A stretch of DNA of 64,000 nucleotides from Purshia tridentata. Taxonomy: Eukaryota; Streptophyta; Magnoliopsida; Rosales; Rosaceae. Position numbers and translations under genes: made by a program. The notes under the pieces were generated by a model. It saw nothing but the letters and a program-made list of their open reading frames with translations, ran no database searches and was not told the origin of the DNA. Positions 24,201 through 36,694 of the stretch are shown piece by piece. Numbering within the stretch: the first letter of the stretch is position 1; every line of letters begins with the position of its first letter. The stretch spans positions 1 to 64,000 of the forward strand of contig QANT01005225.1 of assembly GCA_003254885.1 (NCBI GenBank). Direction: 5' to 3'.

Positions 24201-25990
24201 TAAGACACAAGAAAAAAACATATAATGACACTATTTAGTCCTGAAATAAAAATAAAAAGATATGCTTCAAGATAAAATAATAGAAACAAAAACAAGATAT
24301 GGTTACACATATTTCAAGGTAAGATAAACCTGCCAAGCTTGTTGCTTATCACGCAGCTGCAAGCTTCTCCGCTGAAGAACTTTTTCCATCACAACCTTAC
24401 TAGATGGCAGTGGTTCAGGTTGCTCAAAAAGCCCTTCATCAGTACCAATACTGCCACTACTGCTTGATCTAGAAAAGGAATCTGGAACGCTTTCCTTAGT
24501 CCTAGACTTCTGAGAAAGGAATTCTCCAACATAGGCCTCAACTCTCCTCAGCGACCCAAGAGATAATGTCACCTTTCAATTTTAAAAAAATTCACTTAGA
24601 TACTTAAGGAACATGCACTAAAAATTACAAAAATAATCATCTTCAGTTGAGGAAGCCATCCTATGCTCCTAGCTAATACTTATATTTTAAAGTCAAAAAC
24701 TGATCTATTGGTACTAATTAAAATAAAAAGCATCAAGTGAGATAGTGGAGCACTTGAAAGCACGAAATTGAGGGTTGTCAATAAAAGGAATCTCTGTTAG
24801 CACTAGTACTCAAGGTGCTAAAGGCAGCATGTTTTTGCAGGAATTAAGATTACATTAAACAGAAAAGTCAGCATTTAATGAAACAAAACAATAAGGTATT
24901 ACCTCTCTCTGAGGGCGCCTATCATCCAGGTCAAATCTGTAGTTTGGCAGTGGGACCTTACTAAAGACAGCAAATTTCGCATACAGATGGCTGACAATAA
25001 ATTCTTTTAATCAGACTTTTCTGAAATTATTCAAACACATACTCGCCGAGAAAATCAAAGTTACCTGTAAAGCCCCATTCTGCTTGCCAAAGTGGCTATT
25101 TTCTCAAAATCACGTCTATCCTTCTTCTCCCTAGAAACCAACTCTTGCTTCTTGTCATCGCGTAACAGCATGCTTAACTTCCGTTTCCACTCGTCAATGT
25201 TATCCAATGAGGAAGCACCCTGTGTCAGAAATATTAAGATAAACAAATACCATCAATATTTACATCTGTTAAAGTCTTAGAGATCACCATTCTTATAATT
25301 TTGGAATCGGAAATCTTATTACTAAAGCAAGACATCATGCCTCGGTATCATAATAAGTGTAGTAAAATGGTAAGCCTAAAATGAGCTTAAGATATAATGA
25401 GTTGAAAAGATAAATCAGAAGTAAAACAACCAACAACCACTTCAAACTTCACTAACTGAGCCTTAACTCAAACCCTATTACCATTTCACAATCAGCAAAC
25501 ATACCACAAACTCTCAATTAACAGCTATACATACACATATATGCATACATATTCTCACCGGATGGGATGAGAACTCAAATTCTCGATCGGAGCCTTCCTT
25601 GTAAATGCCGTCGTCGTAAGCAGAATTGTGCTGCAACTTGGGCTTCTGAAGCTGTTCCTGGTGCTGATGCTGCTGAGTCTGGAAGTAGGTACGAGTACCA
25701 CTGGTGCTCCTGCGGTTCAGAGCAGCACTACTCTGGTAGTTGGTCTCGCGAAGCTTGGAGCCAACTGAGGCAGTAGATGTGTAATTAGGGCTGGTGATAA
25801 CGGAACGGAGGCGGTGATGGGGAGGCACGTAAACGGCGCCGTAGGAGGAAGGAGGCCGGTCCTTCATTGCGAGGAGTGAGAGAGATGGTTTGAGGAGGGC
25901 AAGGGGTTCGGGATGTGAAGGCGTGGAAGGGAATTGTAGAGAAGAAGGGGATGATGGGAGAAGGAGAAGAAGAAAAGATGGTGAGGGCAT
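18208..25990 (-). CDS. DExH-box ATP-dependent RNA helicase with dsRNA-binding domain (DExH3/DExH5 type)
   Basis: Predicted 1216-residue helicase of the DEAH/RHA group, unwinding RNA with ATP. Nineteen coding exons: 25990-25559, 25219-25065, 24990-24903, 24572-24330, 23634-23539, 23323-23135, 23012-22853, 22770-22640, 22333-22166, 22085-21813, 21589-21395, 21227-21024, 20875-20806, 20679-20531, 20124-19819, 19455-19396, 19298-19146, 18974-18864, 18675-18208. Core motifs are in order: motif I GETGCGKT (about residues 344-351), DEIH box (445-448), SAT (477-479) and motif VI QRRGRAGR (710-717). A dsRNA-binding domain follows at about 1131-1190. The first 140 residues are low-complexity and Gln-rich after a conserved [19 protein letters not shown] block. 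I started at the upstream ATG (25990), which adds a 41-residue hydrophobic and Ser/Pro-rich leader; the internal MKDRPP start at 25867 is an alternative. Overall length fits the Arabidopsis DExH3 family. The specific RNA target is unknown. Confidence 0.93.
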
Positions 25991-27453
25991 GCAAGGCCAG
26001 CGGGGGTGTGGCTTCTGTTTGGGATCGAACTTCAGAGGAATGAGTTGTGTTCTGTCTGTTTCCTCAGAAACACAGAATGCTCGAGCCTTGGAGCTCTGGA
26101 AGACAACGAGAGTCTACTACTTTTAATTTCAGTTCCGTGGGCCTACCTGCATAACATGAAACGACGACGTAGCTTTACAGTTTTCTGATTTTATAAATTT
26201 TACTTTTTTTAAGTTATAAATTGACTTTAGATTGAGACCGACCAAAACAAAACAAAACAAAAAACATTGGATTGGGAGAAATTTTTCAAACACCCCTATT
26301 ATTCCAACAAATAATAAAAAATGTTGTGATAGGGGCCAACTTACTTGAAAAATTACGATCTACTCTAACAATCCAAATGGTCGAGTATTTTTTTTCCGAG
26401 TTTTACAATATAATAAATTCTCCACAATGATACCCTTGACATTGTTTGCAATAGTTACCACCAAGATATGGCTTAAAATGATATATCTTCTATCTTTTTT
26501 CTTACAAAGTTACAATACATATCCAAAATTAATAAACCAATATAAAACCACCCTAGATGTCCCTAGATGTCACAGTAAAGTAATTATTGATCTAATGTGT
26601 AAAATAAAAAAGCGCTTGATATGAGGCGTATAATAAACTTATTTATCATTAGCTTTCTCTTTTTTTTTGTACATTTTAAATTCCATTTTTCAAATATCAA
26701 TACACAAAAAAAGAATAAAAATACAATTAAAATGGTTAGACATATTTTACCAAAAAAATTGTGTTTAGGGGTTAAATTGGACCACTTTTTTAAAAATAAA
26801 AAATTGTTTTATGTTACGCTTTTAAATTAATTTCCCATTGAGTAAAAGCGGCTTTATTAAAATTTTTGTTATAGACATCCCGTGAAAGAGAGTAGACGCT
26901 CCTTTAAAAATCTCCTCACTCCCAGCAATTTAAAACCATCTTAAGCTGAATCTAGCAACGGATGGAATATATAACCTAAAATGCTAAAATGAATGTTGAA
27001 AATGGGGAAAAATTATTAAAATAAAAGATAAGGGAAATAGCTGCCCGTGAGCCGAACAATTTAACAAAGGGGTGATAGCTTGAGATTTGCTTTTGTAAGC
27101 TAAAACATTTCAGGGGAAGAATGAGAATCATCTCAAACCAGGGCCTTTATTCTTCTGCTCTCAAATTTTAACTAGACAGAAAGTAAGAAACAATTTCAGA
27201 ATCATAAAACATTTTAAGAAACATAACTTTGTGACGACAGAAATACTTTCACTACTCCCACCTTCATAAGTTACAGTTTGAAAACATATCCTTCCTCACC
27301 TGTCTTATTCAAGCTCTCAAGTCTTGTAGTGGGGGAAAGGAAATGAAAAAGCTTTTATAGTAGCAAGTCTCCTCATCATACATAGCTAAAACCAAAAAAA
27401 TGCTGTAAATTACACCTTTTCAAATGCCAGGAGGCATGATTTACCTCAGACAC
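25991..27453. other. Spacer between helicase and aldolase genes
   Basis: The left part is the helicase promoter and 5' leader, read on the minus strand. Positions 27100-27453 are probably the 3' UTR of the aldolase gene. The middle, 26200-27000, is AT-rich with homopolymer runs and no supported gene. Confidence 0.5.
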
Positions 27454-30176
27454 CTAGTACGTATAGCCCTTGACAAACATTCCTTTCTTGGCATCCTCAT
27501 TCTCACCGTCAGCAGAGTACCTCCCAAGCTGAGCCAAGGAGTTCGCCTTCGCTCGCACCAAAAGTGACTTTTGTGCAGCTTCCACATTCTCAGGACGTCC
27601 TTGCCATGTCTTTAGCACAGAGTTCTGCAGGGCACGAGCATACGAGAAGGAAACATGCCATGGGTTGGGGCTTTGGTTCATTGCATTCAGGTTGAGGGTT
27701 GCTTCTACTTCAGATTGCCCTCCTGACAAAAACTGAGAAGTAAACGCAGCATATAACAATCAATCACTATTCAAGAAAGTCAAAAATTAATAACTAGTGC
27801 ATGAAGATAACATGCACATACAAGTCACCAACCACACGAACTAACAAGGACATATAATGTATCAGTTTAAAATTATTGCAAAAGGGATCAGGTAATCTTA
27901 CCATGATTCCTGGAACTGCTGGAGGAACTCTCCTTTTAAGCAAATTGAGTGTATATTTGGCAATGGTCTCTGGAGAAGCCTTTTCCTTGTGTTCAGCTCC
28001 TGGGGTTACCATGCTTGGCTTAAGAAGGATTCCTTCAAACACCACATTATTTTCGGCCAAATAATAGAACACTTCTGCCCAGACCTTCTCTGCCACTTCA
28101 AGTGTCCTTTCTATTGGGTGGTCCCCATCAAGAAGAATCTCAGGCTCCACAATGGGCACAAGTCCATTGTCCTGCACATGATGTCATAGCAATGAATCAT
28201 AATAATGACCAATGGGTAAAGAATAGAAGCTAAACAAACTTAAAATAACATGCTAAAAGAGGAAAAAAAAAGTCTATTTAAAAATACCCACTTATTTGTT
28301 GTTAATTGGTTTTTAAACAAAAGGCAAAATCAGTTTACAAGCTTTCAAAATTTCAAAAAAACTGATTTAAGGCAAGAGTAGAAAACCAAGCAGATTGATT
28401 AGACAATCAACAATTAAACTAAGATAAATTCTACCAAAACAAAGGTGACCTCAAGACAGCATCTTACAATACTTTTAACAATGAATTTGTATATATTTTT
28501 CGGATGGCTAAAACTTACCTTCAGAAACTCAGTACTTACATGAGTGTTGAAAGTGAAGTTGATAGGGTAAAAATATTCACATCATATATAGCTAATTAAT
28601 TTGAACCAAAATCTTGAATTATCCACTAGACAAAGGTCATGCAAGACAGAGAGAAAAGACACACTTTGAGAGGAAAATCTTTAATTTTCAGGATAGCAAT
28701 AAAATTCTCACACTCTTACTCCACTAAACAATGTTTGGTCAAATCCAACTAGCGTAGCTCTCTAAAAGTGAACACACCTGAGAAATTGCAGCATAACGAG
28801 CAAGTCCCCATGCAGCTTCCTTAACAGCCAGAGCAGAAGGACCACAAGGAATGCTAACAACTGTGCGCCTGAATATTTTAAGAAGAATACACTTAGATAA
28901 ATTTATGTGTCAAATAGAATGGATCAACTGACGAGACGAACGATAGAAATCCGACAAGGCAGGTGTCAACAAGAAATATTAATTGACTTACCATTTAGCA
29001 AAACGAGCACCTTGCTTGTAGTACTCAGCAGATCTTGAAGCCAATCCATCTAAGCCTTGGCACCAAGATTCATTATTTGATCCTGGTAGGGGAACCAAAC
29101 CCTGAAACCAAAATTGTATGGGGTGAAAGGGTAACCAAAGAAGCACATGAATGAACATATAGGGATCTCACTCAAAGTCCTCAACAAAATTTCTGAAGCT
29201 ATAAAACCCATCCATTCTAGTTGCACCATACCTTATCAACTTTGATTCCAGGGACAATCTTCTGCTCACGCAAGCAATCCACAAATTTCTTCCCATCTGT
29301 TGTTGACTGGTAGAGTGTTTCCTCAAAAAGAATGGCACCAGAAATGTATTCACCAAGGCCAGGAGTGGTCAACAAAAGTTGCCTGTAAGCCTGTCGGTTA
29401 ACCTCGGTATTGTCCAAGCCGATAGAGTCTAACCTCTTTCCACAAGTTGCATTTGATTCATCAATGGCAAGGATACCACGACCAGGGGATGCAATAGTTT
29501 TCTATACCATCCAAAAAGAAACAAAAACAAGTTAGGAAAACAATAAGCTATATTGAGTTCATTGATAAGTTTTTTACAGTTAATATATGTACCTATATAT
29601 ATATATATATATAGCTTAATAATAACAAAGCACAATTGCCACTACAGTCATTGTTAACTTTAACGCTGTGACGGAGCAATAAATAAAATGAAACACAGGC
29701 AGCGTGAAGATCAAACCTTACATAGAAAGTGCAAATATAACGGAACTAAGAAAATCATACGACTTAGAAACAGCTTAATTCCATCCGGCCGTGAAATCTC
29801 AAAACATGCAAATCGGAATAAGCAAATCCAATCATATCACCGAAAAGTAACTCCTAATTAAAAAGTGATCGGTCTATTGAAGGTTCAGGTTTTCAACCAT
29901 CATTGAAATTAACAACAAAAGTGAATTTCAACAACAATAATTCAAATAAACAGCAAATACATATATATGCTGAAATAGATTGGTGAATTAGAAGTAAGGT
30001 AAGAGAGGACGCACGGCGGTCTGTACGAGTTCGTCGGTGTAAGCCTTGGCTCGGATCGGGAGGGAGACTCGGCGAGTAGAGAAGCGCGTGGACGATCCCT
30101 GGCGCTGAGTGAAAGACTGTTGTCCGATCCACTGAGACGACGACGCATTAAGCTTCGCGAAACTTGAACAGGCCAT
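27454..30176 (-). CDS. FBA3: Plastid class I fructose-bisphosphate aldolase
   Basis: Encodes 393 residues of a class I aldolase that interconverts fructose 1,6-bisphosphate with dihydroxyacetone phosphate and glyceraldehyde 3-phosphate. It acts in the plastid, in the Calvin cycle or plastid glycolysis. Six coding exons: 30176-30015, 29501-29232, 29101-28992, 28868-28778, 28171-27902, 27732-27454, summing to 1182 bases. The first 45 or so residues are Ser/Arg-rich with few acids, as in a transit peptide. Landmarks are [33 protein letters not shown] with the Schiff-base lysine (about Lys262), [15 protein letters not shown] and the C-terminal GYTY. Details such as [20 protein letters not shown] and [19 protein letters not shown] match remembered Arabidopsis FBA3 more closely than FBA1 or FBA2. 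No defect is seen. Confidence 0.95.
29593..29613. repeat. AT microsatellite in an aldolase intron
   Basis: A short uninterrupted (TA)n run in the first intron of the aldolase gene. Confidence 0.85.
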
Positions 30177-30879
30177 GGCTGCTTCAAACAACGATGGGGC
30201 GCTTAGAGGGGTCGACCGATTGTTTCGCGAGAAAATAGCTTCGTGGTTTGGTTAAAGAGGCTTTTTCTACTTCGTGTTTGGGTGTCACTGGGTTGGTGCG
30301 CGAGCGAAAGTGATATAAAACACTGTTTTTCTCGTAGACTCCGCACCTGGCTTTTCAAGTGGTAATAGGACAAGGAACATGCGACACTACCAAACGTTCC
30401 TTATTGTATTGTATTGTATGATCACCAGATTGCCCCCTGTTGAATGACCATGTTATCCTTCGGACCTTGGCATTATTTTTAAGTCCATTGAGTTTAATTT
30501 TTAAATACCAAACTTTAATAATTATTTAGTTAGCTATTAAAAAAGCCCAATATTTTAAATTAGATACTAATGAAAAGTCAAACGAACTAATAAAGTAAAT
30601 GTATTAAAATTCACAAATATTGCATCATATCTCACTACAATAAAAAATAAAAAAATTCTCAACCACCTACCGGCCACTACAGTTCGAACCCATCATACAC
30701 AAAATTATAAAAGTTGAAATGAAACTATGTATGGGCCAAGGACAAAAAAGGAAATTATAAGAAGCCCAAAAAAAAAGGTCAACCACCTTAAAAGTAGTTT
30801 TGATACTTAATCTAAAAAGTTTTATGTTTAACGGTGCTTTTAAAATTGTTAAAAATACTTTTATATTAGTAAAAATGTT

Positions 30880-31112
30880 TTTGGTATTGTTTGGCAGAAA
30901 TATATATAAGTGCTTTTGGATTATAAAAGCGTCTTTAAAGGGTTTTTTGAGAAGCACCTGACAAGTGTTTTCATCAAAAAGCACTTCAAATACTTTTGCA
31001 TGAATTACTTAAAATTTTTATAAAAAATTATATGTACTTTTTTGCAAACCTACTTTTAGTAAAAGCACTATTAAATAAAAGTGCTTCTAAAAAACCGTGC
31101 CAAACAAGCTCT
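30880..31112. mobile_element. MITE-like element
   Basis: A segment of about 230 bp, AT-rich and non-coding, bounded by an imperfect inverted repeat: TGTTTGGCA at 30888-30896 and its complement TGCCAAACA at 31098-31106. It contains many copies of AAGCACTT/AAGTGCTT, often in inverted orientation. This matches a common plant MITE style (short, non-coding, GTTTGGCA-type ends, AGTGCTT repeats). Target-site duplications were not clear, so exact ends are approximate. Confidence 0.5.
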
Positions 31113-32641
31113 TAGTAGCCCATCTAAAAAACTATTGGGTCTTACTACTTTTCTAACAAATTATTAGAATTAGATATTTAAACTTAACTTTCTACATTAT
31201 TTTTGGTTCAATCACCAAATCTTGTTGGTGAAAAATTGAAAATGAAGAAAATTAAAATCACGTACTAAAGGGTATTATTATCCATATGCAAAATGAAGAG
31301 TGGTACCCATACAAGGTTATTGTTGAATTTTTATTTTGGCCAAAGGTTATTGTTGAATTTTGCAGACGGTCATTGGGTCGGGCGCTTTTACTCTCTCACC
31401 TAACGATTGACAACTTTTACTAAAATAAACAAATTGACAACTTATTTTCCAAAATAAATAAATTGACAACTTCGCATGCGGCTGGATTAGGAAAAAATTA
31501 AAATAAAAAGAAAAAAATCTCCGATGGAAGTCGACAAAAGACCTCCTCCTTTGTGATTCACGATTGGACGCTTGCACGACAAGGAGTACTTAGGCCACGA
31601 ATGATTTCCTCCATGCAATAATCATATAATATAATTAAAAATATAACTAGAGAATTAATATTTGTAAAAGAAATATTACTCAATACACTTTTTTAAGGGT
31701 TAAATTTCCTTTGTGTTTATATTCCTAATAAATGTGAAAACCCTTATGCTATCTCATTCTACCTTATTACAGTAACACAATTTTGTCACATTAAGTAATG
31801 TTGTAATGTGTACGAATTGTATAGTCAATTGAAGTTAAAATACTAATATCATTCTTATACTTTTAACAATTTCCTTTTTTACCTTGATGTTTTATTATTC
31901 GTGCCTTGTTACACCTATAATCGTACTCCAAACAAAATTTCAACCAATCAAATTTTCTATATAATTTAGGTACATTTTTTTATGAGAAATTATAATTTAG
32001 AGAAAATTAAACCTCTTGTTTCTTTGCAGTTTTATTTATATACCTTATGACATCTCATATTTTACCTTGTCACCTACTTATAGCCTATTTGTACCTTCCA
32101 ACAACCCCCGCCCTTTTAGATCAGCCCGCCCTTCAATTTCATGTGCATCTTGAGTAACCCAGCTACAGCCTACACATTCCAAAGATAAAGGTCTTGATAA
32201 ATAAATTAAAATAAAACCGCATTTTAAAAAATAAAACCATAATATTGCTAGATAAAATATTGAATGTTATTATTAAATGATTAAATAATAGTGAATTAGG
32301 ATTGAACTAATCCGCCGAGGACAACAATTTTCTTCTTAGTTCCTACCAAGGAATGTAATTTCGATTTCGATGGAAATTTCGATGGAAATTTCAATCAAAG
32401 ATCAATATTCAACTTGGCCACAAGCAAGGAATGTAATTTCGATTTCGTTGGAAATTTCGATGGAAATTTCGACGGAAATTTCGATGGAAATTTCGATCAA
32501 ATTTCGATTTCGCTAGGGTTTCGACAAAAACAACGGAAATTGCTATTAAACGATGGAAATTTTAAATGAAACTTTACAATATGCTTATTTAACATATTAT
32601 CTACTACATTTATAAAAAAACATTGAAGGAACTCAACTATA

Positions 32642-32775
32642 TTGTAGGTTTCATGTGATATTAAGTGCATTAATGTGCGTTGGAGGTAAATTTTATTAAT
32701 AAAATAATTGTAGGTTTCATGTGATATTAAGTGCATATAATATGCGCTGGAGGTAAATTTTATTAATAAAATACT
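32642..32775. repeat. 66-bp tandem duplication inside the TIR element
   Basis: Two adjacent units start with TTGTAGGTTTCATGTGATAT at 32642 and 32708 and run through GGAGGTAAATTTTATTAATA. They differ by a few bases near the middle. Confidence 0.85.
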
Positions 32776-33033
32776 ACCCTAATTAATAAATTATAATTAT
32801 AATACCTTTATAAATTATACTTCAATAATAAATCATAAATTATATAATCTATACACTAAATCCTATGGTCCTTATATACTATATAATCTATATTCTATAT
32901 TTTTTGAGATATGATATAATATAACTTATAAGATATTAAGGTTTAAATCCTTTAGGATATTTTTATTATTTTTTTTATATAAAAATGTATTAGAATCTAG
33001 GATTTAAAAATAATACTACATAAAACTCGCTAA

Positions 33034-33066
33034 ACCAAACCCCAAACCCCAAACCCCAAACCAAAT
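33034..33066. repeat. CCCCAAA short tandem array
   Basis: About three to four units of CCCCAAA followed by degenerate units and a poly-T tract, inside the TIR element. The unit differs from the plant telomere unit CCCTAAA, so it is not taken as telomeric. Confidence 0.7.
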
Positions 33067-36000
33067 CCCAAATCATTTTTTTTTTTTTATATTTCCAATT
33101 GCCCAAAGGCTCAACCTCAATCAACCTTAAAAGGTTAAACCCTTTTTTTATTATTTTTTTCCTTCATTTTTCCTTCAAGCATCTCTCTGGATCTTCCACC
33201 TCCAAACGCAGTCCAGCCTGCCGTCGTTCCCTGCCGTCGAAACCCACCAAAAACCAAGCTCAGCCTCTTCTCTTCCTCCTTCCCTAGTCTTAGCTCTTTT
33301 CAAAACTCAATCTCCTCTATTTCTCCCTTGATCTCCAAAAAAGCTAAACAAAACCCAAGAATTCCAATCCCAAACCTAGAAATTTCATCTAGACAAAGAG
33401 TTTGGTTCCAAATTTTACCGAAATTTTCTGAAATTTCACCGAAATTCACCGAAATTTCGGTAGTCTATCCCGAAATTTTACCATATCACCATAAATTCTC
33501 TCTTAAAATTTCCCCGAAATTTCCAAAATTTTACCGAAAAATGGCTGAAATGATGATTTCTTATCGGGACCCTCCAAAAACGATAATTTCGGCGAAATTT
33601 CGCCGAAATTACCGAAATTACACTCCTTGCTTTTAATTGAACGACAAGGTACTCTCTCCACCTTGTTGTTTGTCTCGTATAAATTATATTTAAACGATGT
33701 CATGTTTATGTTTTGGGAAAATTGTTTTTTCAACATCTTAGCTCTATCTTGCTTAACACTGGTCATAAAAAAAAAGGGACCAAAATACTAGTCATTAAAA
33801 AAAAAAAAATTGGACTAGTACATGAATATATGTATATGATCTAATTTCATATTGTTTCGGCCTTTGAAACATTTTAAAAAGTTTTTCTATCTTGCCTTTT
33901 TAATTTTTTAGAAAGAATGTGGAGAAAATATGTTCCAACAACTTCATTAAAAGGCTTTTCGTTTCAACCAACTACTTATTGACTCCCTACAATCAGAGAG
34001 AGTGGCTCTCCATTTTCTTTTTTAAACATAAAAAGGTATATTTGAAGTTTATCTATACATCTTTTGAAGTAATCTAATAAGTTGTTGTTTATTTGATAAA
34101 AAATCTAAGTTATTTTTTGAATTTATAAAATAATTAGGTAATTAATACCAAACATAATAGAGATTATTGTTGGAGTAATTACTTAAGAAGTGGTTAGCTA
34201 ACTAACTCAACTAAAATTTAGCATAAAAAGTGAAGTACTGCTGAAGATGCCATTAGAAAGGGCCCTAATTAACATCGACGAATTAGAGACCTTATTTGAA
34301 CGAGGCTTTGGAAGTCGATACATCATTTAAAGCTTCCCCACTTGAAATGTGCTAAATGCTTTTATCCGATGACGAATTAATGTGGACTGGTTATATATTG
34401 CTATCCAGTGACGCACTAACGCTGCATGCGATTCATGACCAAACATCATGCATTCATTAACCCGTCTTTTTTCTTCATGGTGGGGTATAAGGGGTTTATC
34501 GGCATATCTATTTTAAAGAAAGGCCTCGAAAGAAAGATGACTCTAAGCATAGTTTTTGCTCCCACAATTTATTTATCTAATTTTTTAATATAGATCAATA
34601 AAAATTTTAAAAATATGTTTTCTTACAGAACAGTTTGAAAACATAAAATTGTTATATTATCGGATTGTATTAGCAAAATAGTGATTGTATGTCTGTACAA
34701 TCACCCATTCAACCATTTTGCATCGTGTACTTCAAGGAAAATACAACTCCAATAATTCAATCAACTACCAAATCCCAATCGTCTAAAACGCAAAACCTGG
34801 TTAAAAGTTAAAAGGGCAATTTGGTTAAAATGATCAAATATTACGAATTCCATTAATGTGGTAAAACCGTAATTCCCCCATCCATTGGGGGCAACAATCG
34901 TCAATCCACTGCCTCGCTAATTTCCAAAGCGAGATGCTGCGGGCGGATCGTAAAGGGGCATATTCGCATATCCAAACAGAATTATACTTAGCGTGTAGCA
35001 TATATCCTCCCGAAAATCCGGGCCTACTGTGCCATGTAAGCACACGCGAAATGCTGACGTGGAGAGATTAGTGGAGGATGTTTAAGCACTAATTATGCAA
35101 TCGGTTGGCTCTGTTTTGAAAGTTGGTCTACGTCAGGACAACCAAATACGGCTCCCCAGGAGGTACCGGGAAATTTCCTTTTAGAGGTTTTCGTGGTTGT
35201 GTTGGAGGCCTTCTAGTTGTTTTGGACTATCTCATTAAATTGATGGTCCAGTAGGCCCACTACCCTCGCCTTCCTCCTTTTCTTTAGGATTACATATTTT
35301 GACATACGTGTCATTTTTCTTCGCGATACTTAACTATATATCCCATTTTAATTGAGTCCATAAATAAATATTTTTTGCAAATGCCCACACAAGTTGAAAA
35401 TGAATGTCCCTTTGCTGACTGGACTTTTTCTTTTATGATGTGACTGCCAAAAACTTAAAAATAAAAATAAAAACTACCCTCCATGGTCTTCTTTTTCCAG
35501 AAAATACCCAAAGCTCCACCATCAATTTCTTCTTCTTCCTCCTCCTTCGTCTTCCAAGACCATCCCCTATTACTTCATCTTCGTCTTCCCCCTGTCCACC
35601 GTTGTCGCAACCTGCTGCCGCCCACTCATGTTCCTCCTCCTCTCTCTGTCAGTCTCTCTCATATGATACACACATATACCACCTTCAAAAATCAGAACAC
35701 AGACAACAATGGTAGTTTCCCTTCCGAATGAGACCCAGCCCCCATTTCCTGCGTTCTATCAACTAGTTGGAGATGGATGAATTTGTTTCATCACCATTTT
35801 TTTTTTTTTTAAGGATATGTGTTTTAAGTGTGAATTGGAGTTGACTAGTTGATCGAGATAAAAACACTAACTATTCACCTGGTTCTCTCTCTTCTCCTGT
35901 AATAAATAAATAAATTATAGATAAAGGTATAAATGCAGAGGTGAAGGAGGAGGGAAGGAAAGAAAAAAGAAGTGGGTGCTGGAAATTTGTTTTTAGTTCT

Positions 36001-36694
36001 TTATATTTATTTAGTTTTTAATATTTTTAAATAATTTTGTTATCCAAATGAAAATGTGTCATCCACATCATTAAAAAATTCTGTTAGTAATCCAATTAAA
36101 TAACCTATATAGTTAAGTGTCGATTTTGAACTTACGCGGCTATGCCTTTCTTCTTTTAGCAATTTCTGATCATAATCACACTTTTATTAACTACCATTCA
36201 ATTTCTTTAAAGCGCAGTATTTATTAGAAAGAAATGTATTAAGAAATAATAGGTAATAAGTTAATAACAAGCCCATATAATTTGTTGGGTGAGCTTGGGC
36301 TGAGCTACACTGGAATAATTGGTTTTTGGGCTAGCTAGTTTGGACCATATCATTACAGTTGAAGCCCAAACCCGGCTCGACGTCTTAAATTGTTGAGCCG
36401 CTCCAAGTGTTGAAAAAGGGAATATGAAATAAAAGTTGCAAACAGATTTCAAACAGTCAAAAGCATACATCTGCGGATCAATTTACCAAAAGACGTACTA
36501 TTTTTCCATTTCATTGAGTCAACTATGAGAAATTTCAATCATGGCTATGCAAATCATCATCAAAGTTCAGAGCAAAAGTAAACTTGAGGCGAAAAGAAGA
36601 GCAACACAAAAACACCATAAGCAACAAACTCAGTCATCGTCAGTATTCACAAAATTACCATCCTACCCCCAAGAAACAGAGCACTACTGCCTGC

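Larger units (their letters stand above)
32347..33632. mobile_element. Non-autonomous TIR DNA transposon
   Basis: Terminal inverted repeats of about 20 bp are visible: AAGCAAGGAATGTAATTTCG at 32422-32441, against the complement of 33613-33632 with one mismatch. A second copy of the left end lies at 32347-32363, so the left side is duplicated or nested. Subterminal regions are packed with GAAATTTCGATG-like repeats on the left and GAAATTTCGGCG-like repeats on the right. The interior (32642-32775) has a 66-bp tandem duplication and a CCCCAAA array. Only a 62-residue ORF without transposase features is present. Flanks show no clear 8-bp or 9-bp target duplication, so hAT and Mutator-type origins both remain open. 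A diverged fragment lies at 4220-4470. Confidence 0.65.
30177..36694. other. Gene-free, repeat-rich zone
   Basis: The first 200 bases are the aldolase promoter and leader. No gene is supported in the following 6.3 kb. It holds a MITE-like element (30880-31112), a TIR DNA transposon with internal duplication (32347-33632) and much AT-rich sequence without recognisable content (31.6-32.3, 33.7-35.4 kb). Positions 35480-35735 are a CT-rich stretch with short ORFs rich in Ser and Pro that looks like leader sequence of an unknown transcript or element; I cannot identify it. Positions 36480-36694 are probably 3' UTR of the small heat-shock protein gene. Confidence 0.5.

Noticed and set aside
30660-30700. 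GTTCGAACCC box B-like motif as a tRNA gene or SINE
   Set aside because: No box A at the right distance and no cloverleaf arms on either strand. The motif is palindromic and likely chance.
33034-33066. CCCCAAA array as an interstitial telomere
   Set aside because: The plant telomere unit is CCCTAAA. This array has CCCC and only a few units, inside a transposon.
35440-35735. Ser/Pro-rich ORFs in a CT-rich stretch as a possible gene
   Set aside because: Both frames are low-complexity products of CT-rich DNA, without splice sites leading to a downstream coding exon.
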